This document shows positions 1 to 6,606 of a stretch of DNA of 7,532 bases, piece after piece. The notes beneath the pieces were generated by a model that saw only the letters and a list, made by a program, of their open reading frames with translations, was not told where the DNA came from and searched no databases. Origin of the DNA: Solobacterium sp. (GTDB lineage Bacteria; Bacillota_I; Bacilli_A; Erysipelotrichales; Erysipelotrichaceae); the NCBI GenBank assembly GCA_016291725.1, contig JAEEYJ010000211.1:1-7532 (forward strand), given 5' to 3'. Positions within the stretch are counted from its first letter, which is position 1. Every line of letters starts with the position of its first letter. A program made the translations under genes and the position numbers.

Positions 1-462
1 ACCGTCAATATTCCCGCAGGAATCAACGACGGCCAGAGCATCCGTGTGGCAGGCAAGGGCGAGCGCGGCATCAACGGGGGACCGAACGGAGATCTGTATC
101 TGCAGATCAATGTACGGCCGCATAAGATGTTCGAACGGGAAGGACAGAACATTCTTCTGGAGATCCCTGTAACAGCAGTGGATGCGACGCTCGGTACGGA
201 GATCGATGTACCGACCATCCACGGCGATGTGCGCATGCGCATTGACGCAGGTACACAGGACGGCAAGATCCTCCGCCTGAGGGGCAAGGGTGTACCGAGC
301 CTCAGAGGCGGTGCCAACGGAGATCAATTATGCACGGTCAAGATTACGATTGACCGCAATCTGACATCAAAGGAGCGGGAACTGTACAAACAGCTGCAGA
401 GCCTGCAGCAGAACCAGAACAAGGAAACGATCTGGGACAAGTTCCGCAAACAGTTCCAGTAG
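1..462 (+). CDS. dnaJ: Chaperone protein DnaJ (Hsp40), C-terminal part, 5' truncated by window edge
   Basis: The reading frame is open from base 1 and ends at TAG 460-462, giving 153 visible residues. DnaJ is the cytoplasmic J-domain co-chaperone that delivers unfolded substrates to DnaK and stimulates its ATPase. The visible part matches the two C-terminal beta-sandwich domains: the end of CTD I (IPAGINDGQSIRVAGKGE, then GGPNGDLYL) and all of CTD II, with the family signature DVPTIHGDVRMRIDAGTQDG followed by LRLRGKGVPSLRG and GDQ. By comparison with typical DnaJ of about 375 residues, roughly the first 220 residues (J domain, Gly/Phe region, zinc fingers) lie upstream and cannot be checked. 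The short polar tail ending KFRKQFQ is ordinary. clpB follows after 21 bases with no promoter or terminator visible between them, so the two are probably co-transcribed. The Met codon at 46 is internal to the gene, not a start. Confidence 0.95.
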   Translation, partial: TVNIPAGINDGQSIRVAGKGERGINGGPNGDLYLQINVRPHKMFEREGQNILLEIPVTAVDATLGTEIDVPTIHGDVRMRIDAGTQDGKILRLRGKGVPSLRGGANGDQLCTVKITIDRNLTSKERELYKQLQSLQQNQNKETIWDKFRKQFQ

Positions 463-469
463 CCCCCTG

Positions 470-479
470 AAGGAGGTGA
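470..479 (+). promoter_or_regulatory. Strong Shine-Dalgarno of clpB
   Basis: AAGGAGGTGA is a near-complete match to the 3' end of 16S rRNA. GGAGG ends 7 bases before the ATG at 484, which decides the clpB start and implies efficient translation downstream of dnaJ. Confidence 0.85.
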
Positions 480-483
480 CAGA

Positions 484-3045
484 ATGAATATAGAACAGAT
501 GACAGAGCAGCTTCAGCAGATCATTGTCAGTGCGCTGACAAAGGCCCAGCAGAGCCATTGCAGCGAGCTGACCGTTGAGCATGTGCTTTCCGCAATCCTG
601 GAAAGCGATGCGGCTGATGGGATCTGGAAACGGCTCAGTATCGACAAGAAAGTACTGGCTGACGTTGTTGCGGCAAAGGAGAAGAAGCTCCCGACCGTAT
701 CCGGCAATGTACAGCCCAGTGTGTCCCGGTATCTGAACGATGCGTACAATTATGCGCTCGGCTTCATGAATACTGCCAAGGACAGCTACATGAGTACAGG
801 CGCTTTGCTTTCCGGTATCTTCCGGTGCGATGCGCCGGTATCCCTGGAGATCCGGGCACAGTTTGATCTGTCCGCCGAGGATATAGAAAAGGCGGAAATG
901 GAGAGGAGAGGTGGAATCAGAATGGATGAAATGACCAATGAAAGCCAGCTCGATGCTTTGGAAAAATACGGACACGACATCGTCCAGGATGTACGTGAGG
1001 GAAGAAAGGATCCGGTCATCGGCAGGGATGAGGAAATCCGGCGGGTGATCGAGATTCTCTCCCGGAAAACCAAGAACAATCCGGTTCTGATCGGTGAACC
1101 GGGTGTCGGTAAAACAGCGATTGTGGAAGGCCTTGCGTGGCGGATCTACAACGGTGACGTCCCGCAGGGACTGATGGACAAGCGCCTGATAGAACTGGAT
1201 ATGGGTGCGCTGATTGCCGGTGCGAAGTACCGCGGTGAGTTCGAGGAACGATTGAAGGGTGTGTTGAATCAGGTGAAGGAAGCCGATGGTTCCATCATTC
1301 TGTTCATCGATGAGATCCATAATCTGGTCGGTGCGGGAAAGACGGAAGGCTCCATGGATGCAGCGAACCTGCTGAAGCCGATGCTGGCAAGAGGAGAGCT
1401 GCGCTGCATCGGTGCAACGACCTTTGACGAGTACAGGAAGTACATTGAAAAGGACAGAGCTCTGGAACGCCGTTTCCAGAGAGTCCAGGTCAGTGAGCCC
1501 AGTGTAGAAGATACGATCAGTATCCTGAGAGGACTGAAGGACCGCTTTGAGAGCCACCATGGCGTGGACATCAAGGATGATGCGATCATAGCTGCGGCGG
1601 TTCTGTCCAACCGGTATATCACCGACCGTTACCTGCCGGACAAGGCCATCGATCTGATTGATGAAGCCTGTGCGACGATCCGGGTAGAGATGGATTCTGT
1701 GCCTGCGGATCTGGATGAGCTGAACAGAAGGATCATGACCCTGAAGATTGAAAGCACTTCACTGAAAGGCGAAACAGAGCCCAGAGCTGTAGAGCGCCGG
1801 GAAACGATCGAACAGGAACTGGAGAAGCTGAACGCGGAGAAGGCGGAAAAGACTGCGCAGTGGAAGCGGGAAAAGGCAGGGCTGGATGAAGTCAAGCGCT
1901 GCCGTGAGGAGCTTGAGAATGCCCGTCTGAAGCTGACACAGGCGCAGAATGACGCGGACTATGAACTGGCTGCCAAGCTGAAGTATGAAACGATTCCCAA
2001 TCTGGAGAAGCGCATCAACGATTCCGGCATCAAGGATGACAACCGGATGCTTCAGCAGGAAGTCGATGAAGAGATGATTGCCCGGATTGTATCCCAGTGG
2101 ACGCATATCGAAGTAAACAGGCTGGTCAGCAGTGAACGGGAAAAGATCCTGCATCTGCCGGAAGCTCTGGCAAAGCGTGTGATCGGACAGGATGAAGCCA
2201 TAAGACTGGTATCCGATGCGATCATGCGTTCCAAAGCACAGATCCAGGACGAGAACCGCCCGCTCGGCAGTTTCCTCTTCCTCGGACCGACCGGTGTCGG
2301 CAAGACCGAAGTCGCCAAGGCACTGGCACAGCAGCTGTTTGATGATGAATCCAAGATCATCCGTATCGACATGTCGGAATACATGGAGAAGTTCAGTGTA
2401 TCCCGTCTGATCGGGGCGCCTCCCGGATACGTAGGCTATGACGAAGGCGGTCAGCTGACGGAAGCGGTCCGCCGCAGTCCGTACTCCATCGTCCTGCTGG
2501 ATGAAGTGGAGAAGGCTCATCCGGATGTCTTCAACATCCTGCTGCAGATTCTCGATGATGGACGCATCACCGACTCCAAGGGTGTAACAGTGGACTTCAA
2601 GAATACAATCATCATCATGACCTCGAACCTTGGTTCCCAGTATGCCTTTGAAGCAGACAGGGAAAAGCGCGATAAGCACTATGAGAGCGAAGTCAAAAAC
2701 TACTTCAAGCCGGAATTCGTCAACCGGATTGATGAAATCATTGTGTTCAATGCACTGGACGGTGAAGTGCTGAAGAAGATAGCGGACAAGTTCCTCGCTC
2801 AGCTTCAGGAGCGTCTGGCACAGAAGCGAATCGATCTGTATGTGACGGATGCCGCAAAGGAACGCATTGTTGAACTCGGTGTGGATCCTGTCTTCGGTGC
2901 GAGACCGATGAAGCGCCATATACAGAGAACGATTGAAACAGCTGTTGCCCGGAAGATCATAGAAGACCCGAATATTGAGGGCAAGCGCATCATTGTGGAT
3001 GCGGACGAGCATGACTACACTGTGAGAACGGAAGAAAAAGACTGA
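484..3045 (+). CDS. clpB: ATP-dependent disaggregase ClpB (Hsp100)
   Basis: ClpB is the hexameric AAA+ disaggregase that works with DnaK/DnaJ to pull polypeptides out of aggregates in the cytoplasm. This 853-residue protein is full length (E. coli ClpB has 857). In order: the double-repeat Clp N domain (about 1-140); NBD1 with Walker A GEPGVGKT 204-211, pore-loop Tyr249 in GAKYRG, Walker B Asp276/Glu277 and arginine fingers Arg329/Arg330; a coiled-coil M domain (about 410-530), whose length indicates ClpB rather than ClpC; NBD2 with Walker A GPTGVGKT 601-608, pore loop GYVG (Tyr649), Walker B Asp673/Glu674, Arg748 in FVNRIDE and sensor-2 Arg807 in GARP. Both ATPase sites look intact. The start is fixed by AAGGAGGTGA at 470-479, a full anti-SD match. 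Oddities are WTHIEV at 539-544 in place of the usual WTGIPV, and a second in-frame start at Met147. Pairing with dnaJ fits bi-chaperone function. Confidence 0.98.
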   Translation: MNIEQMTEQLQQIIVSALTKAQQSHCSELTVEHVLSAILESDAADGIWKRLSIDKKVLADVVAAKEKKLPTVSGNVQPSVSRYLNDAYNYALGFMNTAKDSYMSTGALLSGIFRCDAPVSLEIRAQFDLSAEDIEKAEMERRGGIRMDEMTNESQLDALEKYGHDIVQDVREGRKDPVIGRDEEIRRVIEILSRKTKNNPVLIGEPGVGKTAIVEGLAWRIYNGDVPQGLMDKRLIELDMGALIAGAKYRGEFEERLKGVLNQVKEADGSIILFIDEIHNLVGAGKTEGSMDAANLLKPMLARGELRCIGATTFDEYRKYIEKDRALERRFQRVQVSEPSVEDTISILRGLKDRFESHHGVDIKDDAIIAAAVLSNRYITDRYLPDKAIDLIDEACATIRVEMDSVPADLDELNRRIMTLKIESTSLKGETEPRAVERRETIEQELEKLNAEKAEKTAQWKREKAGLDEVKRCREELENARLKLTQAQNDADYELAAKLKYETIPNLEKRINDSGIKDDNRMLQQEVDEEMIARIVSQWTHIEVNRLVSSEREKILHLPEALAKRVIGQDEAIRLVSDAIMRSKAQIQDENRPLGSFLFLGPTGVGKTEVAKALAQQLFDDESKIIRIDMSEYMEKFSVSRLIGAPPGYVGYDEGGQLTEAVRRSPYSIVLLDEVEKAHPDVFNILLQILDDGRITDSKGVTVDFKNTIIIMTSNLGSQYAFEADREKRDKHYESEVKNYFKPEFVNRIDEIIVFNALDGEVLKKIADKFLAQLQERLAQKRIDLYVTDAAKERIVELGVDPVFGARPMKRHIQRTIETAVARKIIEDPNIEGKRIIVDADEHDYTVRTEEKD
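908..924 (+). promoter_or_regulatory. Probable internal translation start within clpB (short ClpB isoform)
   Basis: Inside clpB, GAGGTG at 908-913 matches the anti-Shine-Dalgarno sequence and lies 8 bases before the in-frame ATG at 922-924 (Met147). Initiation here would give a protein of about 707 residues starting MDEMTNESQ, just where the N domain ends and the NBD1 linker begins. E. coli and other bacteria are known to make a short ClpB from an internal start at the equivalent point (Val149 in E. coli). The match in position and the good SD are seen directly; use in vivo is inferred. Confidence 0.6.
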
Positions 3046-3062
3046 TATGGTCTTTTTCTTCC
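3030..3062 (+). terminator. Intrinsic terminator-like hairpin at the end of clpB
   Basis: Bases 3030-3042 and 3050-3062 form a perfect 13-bp inverted repeat around a 7-base loop. The left arm lies within the last clpB codons (encoding Glu-Glu-Lys-Asp) and the stop codon falls in the loop. The arms are A-rich and U-rich, so the U-tract is part of the long stem rather than following it; the GC-containing core is only GAC/GTC. Termination is plausible because the next gene has its own promoter, but the weak core could also allow read-through or serve as a 3'-end stabiliser. Confidence 0.6.
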
Positions 3063-3068
3063 TGATCA

Positions 3069-3077
3069 TGCTATAAT
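3069..3077 (+). promoter_or_regulatory. Extended -10 promoter of the membrane-protein gene
   Basis: TGCTATAAT is a perfect extended -10 element (TGn plus consensus TATAAT). No good -35 is found 16-18 bases upstream, where the sequence is the clpB terminator; extended -10 promoters often lack one. The expected start is near 3084, leaving a leader of about 24 bases to the ATG at 3108. A 10-bp palindrome (CTGTATACAG, 3084-3093) covers the start. Confidence 0.6.
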
Positions 3078-3107
3078 CAGATACTGTATACAGATAAGGG
3101 GAATCAT

Positions 3108-3605
3108 ATGGCGAATGTATTGAGTGTAATCATCAGCGTGTTGTTTGCGGGAATTCTCGTATACATGCTGGGGATATATGTAAAGAACAGGAAGTATATA
3201 ATCATCAAGGGCAAGAACATGACCCGGTACAGAATGCTGATGCTCTCAGCACTGATGTTCTCGCTGGTCACACTGGTCGCTGCAGAAACCATGTACGATA
3301 CAGTGCGTTCCATCCTGATGACGCTGGCACTGTCTGCTGTCATCCTGGTCAGGGACGGTATCGGAGAAGAAGGTATTGTGTACAACTACCGCCGTCTGCC
3401 GTTCTATGGAATCTCCCGGTATGACTACTATGAATCCAGAAGTGCATTCGTCGTTGTGTTCCAGCTTGTCGGAGAGGACAAGAACAAACAAACATCCACC
3501 ATCAACATTGAGATGCTGTTTGAACTGCGCGATGGTGAAAGGGTAAGGAAACTGCTGGTTGAAAAACTGCCCAAGAAGCATATGCGCATGAAGACTACAG
3601 GCTGA
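3108..3605 (+). CDS. Predicted membrane protein of unknown function (165 aa)
   Basis: I do not recognise this family. The protein has an N-terminal hydrophobic segment at about residues 4-25 and two more closely spaced ones at about 43-60 and 66-82, so it probably spans the membrane two or three times. The remaining half (from IGEEGIVYNYRRLPFYGISRYDYY onward) is soluble and probably cytoplasmic, given the basic residues between segments 1 and 2. It is rich in Tyr and Arg with alternating hydrophobic strands, and ends in a basic tail (KLPKKHMRMKTTG). This layout, a small membrane anchor plus a PH-like beta-rich tail, resembles several uncharacterised Firmicutes membrane proteins, but I see no catalytic motif. 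The start is supported by AAGGGG at 3096-3101, six bases before the ATG. It has its own promoter and terminator and sits between two unrelated operons, so context says little about its role. Confidence 0.85.
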   Translation: MANVLSVIISVLFAGILVYMLGIYVKNRKYIIIKGKNMTRYRMLMLSALMFSLVTLVAAETMYDTVRSILMTLALSAVILVRDGIGEEGIVYNYRRLPFYGISRYDYYESRSAFVVVFQLVGEDKNKQTSTINIEMLFELRDGERVRKLLVEKLPKKHMRMKTTG

Positions 3606-3633
3606 GGCCATATCCCAGGATATGGTCTTTTTT
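3606..3633 (+). terminator. Intrinsic terminator after the membrane-protein gene
   Basis: GGCCATATC (3606-3614) pairs with GATATGGTC (3619-3627) as a 9-bp stem with one G-U pair and a CCAG loop, followed directly by six T residues (3628-3633). It begins one base after the stop codon and separates this gene from the NAD operon, whose -35 starts two bases after the T-run. Confidence 0.92.
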
Positions 3634-3634
3634 A

Positions 3635-3663
3635 TTGACACATCCTGTACCATATACTATGAT
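3635..3663 (+). promoter_or_regulatory. Consensus sigma-70/SigA promoter of the NAD salvage operon
   Basis: TTGACA (3635-3640) and TATGAT (3658-3663) are separated by 17 bases. This is a perfect -35, optimal spacing and a one-mismatch -10. The start site is expected near 3670, giving a leader of about 24 bases before nrtR. It is the only good promoter seen upstream of the five-gene run, so it probably drives all of it. So strong a promoter would need repression, consistent with the adjacent operator. Confidence 0.88.
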
Positions 3664-3665
3664 GT

Positions 3666-3686
3666 ATATAGTCAAAATGACTATAT
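3666..3686 (+). promoter_or_regulatory. Candidate NrtR operator (9-bp inverted repeat over the transcription start)
   Basis: ATATAGTCA (3666-3674) and TGACTATAT (3678-3686) form a perfect 9-bp inverted repeat about an AAA centre, beginning two bases after the -10 and covering the expected +1. NrtR proteins are dimeric and bind palindromes in front of NAD genes; the only regulator encoded here is the NrtR just downstream. Binding would block promoter clearance, giving autorepression. An alternative is an RNA hairpin in the leader, but the expected start at about 3670 would remove part of the left arm. Assignment to NrtR is inference. Confidence 0.75.
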
Positions 3687-3693
3687 TAAGATT

Positions 3694-4557
3694 ATGGACA
3701 AAAAACTGAACGAAGAGGGGCAGGACCTCGAAACCTTCCTGCAGAACTATGATGCCGGTCGCTGGCCGCGGCCGTCCTGCACCGTGGACATGATCCTGTT
3801 CACCGTTGATCAAAGCAGACTGAAGCTTCTTCTGATACGGCGGCGGAACCATCCGTGGATCGGGGACTGGGCGATGCCGGGCGGCTTTGTGAACATCGAC
3901 GAAGACCTCGACGATGCTGCACTGCGTGAGCTGAAGGAAGAGACGAACATGGATGATCTGCTGTACTTCCACCAGCTCTACACTTTCGGAAACGTGGACA
4001 GGGATCCCAGGACGCGGGTCATCACAACAGTGTATGTATCCATGACACCAGCCGAAAACATCAAGCGTACGCAGGCAGGGGATGATGCCGGAGACGCACT
4101 CTGGTTCACCATTGCCAAACAGCCGCTTTCCGCAAATGAGCAGGAACGCAGATCCGTTCTTACCCTCTGCAGTGAAGAACGAGGAATCCGGATGGAGTAT
4201 GAAATCACTGACTATGCCAAGGGAAACCATGTAATCACGCGCTCCCGGCTGCTGGACACTTCCAATGCCTGCCTGGCTGCCGATCATATCAAAGCAGTGA
4301 ACATGGCACTGGATCAGCTGCGCAACCGCTCCTCGCTGACGGGCATTATCTTCAACCTTCTTCCCAGGGAAGTAACCTTGAGGGAGATCCAGGATGCGTA
4401 TGAATCCATACGCGGTCATAAGCTGGATACCGGCAACTTCCGGCGGGATATCCGCCGTATGCTGGTTCCTACAGGCAATACAAGGAAAGTGCGCGGAAGG
4501 AATGCCGCACTGTACACATTCAATCCATTGTTTGAGAATCTGGAGGAAAACCTATGA
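3694..4557 (+). CDS. nrtR: NrtR-type transcriptional regulator of NAD metabolism (Nudix domain plus winged HTH)
   Basis: A 287-residue protein with an N-terminal Nudix domain (about 25-150) and a C-terminal winged-helix domain (about 200-280). In the NrtR family the Nudix domain senses ADP-ribose or related NAD metabolites and the C-terminal domain binds the operator. The Nudix box spans Gly64-Met86 (G-x5-E-x7-RELKEETNM) and keeps the metal-binding Glu residues; only the Gly of EExGU is replaced, by Asn85. The C-terminal stretch VTLREIQDAYESI, then LDTGNFRRDI and AALYTFNP, matches the NrtR DNA-binding signature. I place the start at ATG 3694, because upstream ATG 3622 lies inside the preceding terminator and ahead of the promoter. 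No strong SD precedes 3694 (only TTAAG), so translation may be weak, suitable for a repressor. It heads the operon and overlaps pncA by 4 bases (ATGA). ADP-ribose hydrolase is an alternative activity, not excluded. Confidence 0.92.
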   Translation: MDKKLNEEGQDLETFLQNYDAGRWPRPSCTVDMILFTVDQSRLKLLLIRRRNHPWIGDWAMPGGFVNIDEDLDDAALRELKEETNMDDLLYFHQLYTFGNVDRDPRTRVITTVYVSMTPAENIKRTQAGDDAGDALWFTIAKQPLSANEQERRSVLTLCSEERGIRMEYEITDYAKGNHVITRSRLLDTSNACLAADHIKAVNMALDQLRNRSSLTGIIFNLLPREVTLREIQDAYESIRGHKLDTGNFRRDIRRMLVPTGNTRKVRGRNAALYTFNPLFENLEENL

Positions 4558-5093
4558 ATGAAAAAGTACTGATCGTTGTTGATATGCAGAATGATTTCGT
4601 GGATGCCGCATTGGGCACAAAGGAAGCGGTGCAGATCGTTCCGGAGGTTGTCCGGGCGATCCAGGATCCGTCCTATGACATGGTGATTGCGACACTGGAC
4701 ACCCATCATGAAAACTATCTTTCTACCCTGGAAGGCAGATATCTTCCTGTAGAACACTGCATTGAGAATACAGAAGGATGGCAGTTCAACCCCCTCGTAG
4801 AAGATGCACTGGCAGCGCGCGGCGCTATGATTCTGAAAAAGCCGACCTTCGGCAGCCGCACCCTGGCGGAGATGCTGCAGGAGATGCAGCCGGCACAGGT
4901 GGATTACTGCGGACTCTGCACTGACATCTGTGTACTCTCCAATGCCTTGATGGTGCGGGCTGCGCTTCCTGACACTGAGATGCGCGTGCTGGCGAAGGCC
5001 TGTGCAGGAACAACACCGGAAAAGCATGATGCAGCGATTGCAGTTCTCGGCAGCTGCCAGATCCCGGTAAAGGAGGATACAGATCATGAGTGA
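4554..5093 (+). CDS. pncA: Nicotinamidase (isochorismatase-family cysteine hydrolase)
   Basis: Converts nicotinamide to nicotinate and ammonia, the entry step of the deamidating NAD salvage route; cytoplasmic. The 179-residue protein has the family fold markers: Asp10 in VLIVVDMQNDF, the metal-site pattern Asp49-x-His51 with His68, a Lys in KKPTFGS (Lys96, or possibly Lys95) and the nucleophile Cys126 in GLCTDICV. These give the expected Asp/Lys/Cys triad and Asp/His/His metal ligands. Size is normal for the short Firmicutes type. The start is set by GGAGG at 4542-4546, seven bases upstream, with an ATGA overlap with nrtR. It overlaps pncB by 8 bases. Other isochorismatase-like hydrolases share the fold, but the metal site and operon with pncB-nadD-nadE make nicotinamidase by far the best call. 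A second Cys-rich feature (Cys119, Cys122) flanks the active site. Confidence 0.94.
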   Translation: MNEKVLIVVDMQNDFVDAALGTKEAVQIVPEVVRAIQDPSYDMVIATLDTHHENYLSTLEGRYLPVEHCIENTEGWQFNPLVEDALAARGAMILKKPTFGSRTLAEMLQEMQPAQVDYCGLCTDICVLSNALMVRAALPDTEMRVLAKACAGTTPEKHDAAIAVLGSCQIPVKEDTDHE

Positions 5094-6606
5094 AATCAGA
5101 GTGGAACCCTACATCCCGGATGAAGATTATGACAATCCGGCAATGATTACGGATTTCTATGAGTTCTCGATGGCCAACAGTCTTTTCCTGCACGGCTACA
5201 AGGATACGTATATGGTCTTCGATATGTTCTTCCGGCGCAATCCGGATGATCTGGGATACTCCATCAGCGCCGGTCAGGCAAAGCTGATGAAGTTCCTGCT
5301 GAACTATCATTTTACGGACCGTGATGTCCGCTGGCTGCGCTATAAGGGCATGAGCGAGGAATTCTGCGAATACCTGCGCACGTACCGCTGGAAGGGTGAT
5401 ATGTATGCACTGAAGGAAGGTACTGTCTGTTATCCGCAGGTTCCGATGGTCAGGATTGAGTGTGATATGGTCGGTGCAATCCTGATCGAGACATATCTGC
5501 TGCAGACGATGAACTTTCACTCCTTGATAGCGACCAAGGCAACGCATATTGTGGGTCTGGATACCAATCATCCGCGCAGTGTTATGGAATTCGGCACAAG
5601 GCGGGCACAGGGCGCTTCGGCAGGCAATGATGGTGCATACGCTGCTGTACTCGGCGGCTGTGTGGGTACAGCCAACTGTCTGGCTGAGATGAAGTACGGT
5701 CCGGAGGTCAGAGCGGTAGGAACCATCGCGCACAGTTTCATCGAGTTCTTCCCGAGCGAACTGGAAGCCTTCCGGGCATATGCTGAAACGTATCCCGGGA
5801 ATGTATCGCTCCTGCTGGATACTTACAACATTTTCGAAAGCGGTCTTCCGAACCTCATCCGGATCGATGATGAACTGATTGCAAAGTATCCGGATGATCC
5901 GGATAAGCGTGTCAAGAGTGCAAGGATTGATTCGGGAGACCTTGCACGGGGATACAAGAAACTCCGCAAGGCACTCGATGCGGCAGGGAAACCGTATATC
6001 AAGCTGGTAGCGTCCAATTCACTGGATGAAACCAAGATCGACAACCTGGAGCATTATCAGGATGCTCATTTCGATTCGTACGGGGTAGGCGAGAATCTGA
6101 TCACTTCGGCGACCAGCCCGGTCTTCGGCGGTGTTTACAAGCTGGTGGCTGTAAAAAAGGAAGACGGTACATATGAGCCGAAGATGAAGTGCTCGGATTC
6201 CGCTTCCAAAGCCATTATTCCGGGAAAGCTGATGGCCTGGCGTGTCTTCGATGAGGAAGGAAAGGGACAGTGCGATATTGTCTCCATGGATGAGGAAGAG
6301 ATCAAAGCCGGGGAGGAGATTTCCTTGATTGATCTGAACCCGGATGCGTTTGATCCGCAGGTCAGACTGGTGCCTTACCGGGTGGAGAAGCTGTTGGTCC
6401 CGTATATCATCAACGGTGAACAGGTACAGGAACTGCCGGGAATCGCGGAAAAGAAGGCATACATCAAAGAACAGCTGGAAAACCGGATGTGGGAAGGCGA
6501 GCTGCGCAGAACCATGCCTCATGTGCACTATGTGGACATGACGCACAAAGTTGCCCAGTGCCGCGCGGATATGTACCGCAAACTGCACGGGGGAACGATC
6601 AAATGA
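5086..6606 (+). CDS. pncB: Nicotinate phosphoribosyltransferase
   Basis: Joins nicotinate to PRPP to make nicotinate mononucleotide, usually coupled to ATP hydrolysis through an autophosphorylated His. The 506-residue protein is of the longer Firmicutes type. Visible family motifs are ITDFYEFSMAN near residues 21-31; EFGTRRAQG at 168-176 (Arg172/Arg173 region of the substrate site); GTIAHSF at 212-218 with His216 as the likely phosphorylated His; RIDSGDLA at 280-287 for the phosphoribosyl-binding segment; ASNSLDE at 309-315; YGVGENL at 332-338; and GGVYKLV. The C-terminal about 100 residues form the extra domain of this type. AAAGGAGG ends at 5076, nine bases before ATG 5086, and the gene overlaps pncA by 8 bases and nadD by 4. 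All key motifs are intact. Confidence 0.97.
   Translation: MSEIRVEPYIPDEDYDNPAMITDFYEFSMANSLFLHGYKDTYMVFDMFFRRNPDDLGYSISAGQAKLMKFLLNYHFTDRDVRWLRYKGMSEEFCEYLRTYRWKGDMYALKEGTVCYPQVPMVRIECDMVGAILIETYLLQTMNFHSLIATKATHIVGLDTNHPRSVMEFGTRRAQGASAGNDGAYAAVLGGCVGTANCLAEMKYGPEVRAVGTIAHSFIEFFPSELEAFRAYAETYPGNVSLLLDTYNIFESGLPNLIRIDDELIAKYPDDPDKRVKSARIDSGDLARGYKKLRKALDAAGKPYIKLVASNSLDETKIDNLEHYQDAHFDSYGVGENLITSATSPVFGGVYKLVAVKKEDGTYEPKMKCSDSASKAIIPGKLMAWRVFDEEGKGQCDIVSMDEEEIKAGEEISLIDLNPDAFDPQVRLVPYRVEKLLVPYIINGEQVQELPGIAEKKAYIKEQLENRMWEGELRRTMPHVHYVDMTHKVAQCRADMYRKLHGGTIK

Larger units (their letters stand above)
3044..3632. repeat. Two 14-base direct repeats, one in each terminator
   Basis: GATATGGTCTTTTT occurs at 3044-3057 and again at 3619-3632, in each case as loop or right arm plus U-tract of a terminator. 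The left arms differ, so the copies may be convergent terminator sequence or remnants of a duplication flanking the membrane-protein gene. The listed span runs from the first to the second copy. Confidence 0.5.

Noticed and set aside
367..1560. 397-codon open frame on the minus strand across clpB
   Set aside because: It lies entirely opposite confirmed dnaJ/clpB coding sequence. Its translation shows no recognisable domain, and it reflects codon bias of the real gene.
1759..3069. 436-codon open frame on the minus strand across the 3' half of clpB
   Set aside because: It is antisense to the M domain and NBD2, with no domain signature and no SD or promoter that I could recognise.
3664..3690. 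Palindrome as part of a niacin or NAD riboswitch
   Set aside because: The leader is only about 24 bases, too short for an aptamer. A protein operator next to a regulator gene explains it better.
3622..3693. Upstream ATG 3622 as the nrtR start
   Set aside because: It falls in the terminator stem of the previous gene and lies upstream of the promoter, so it would not be in the mRNA. The added residues do not resemble NrtR N termini.
4825..5733. 302-codon minus-strand frame across pncA/pncB
   Set aside because: It overlaps two well-supported genes and its low-complexity Arg/Ser/Pro-rich translation is typical of an antisense shadow.
6489..6602. Upstream ATG 6489 as the nadD start
   Set aside because: The added 38 residues are out-of-frame pncB sequence. 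ATG 6603 has an SD and puts the nucleotidyltransferase motif at the N terminus.
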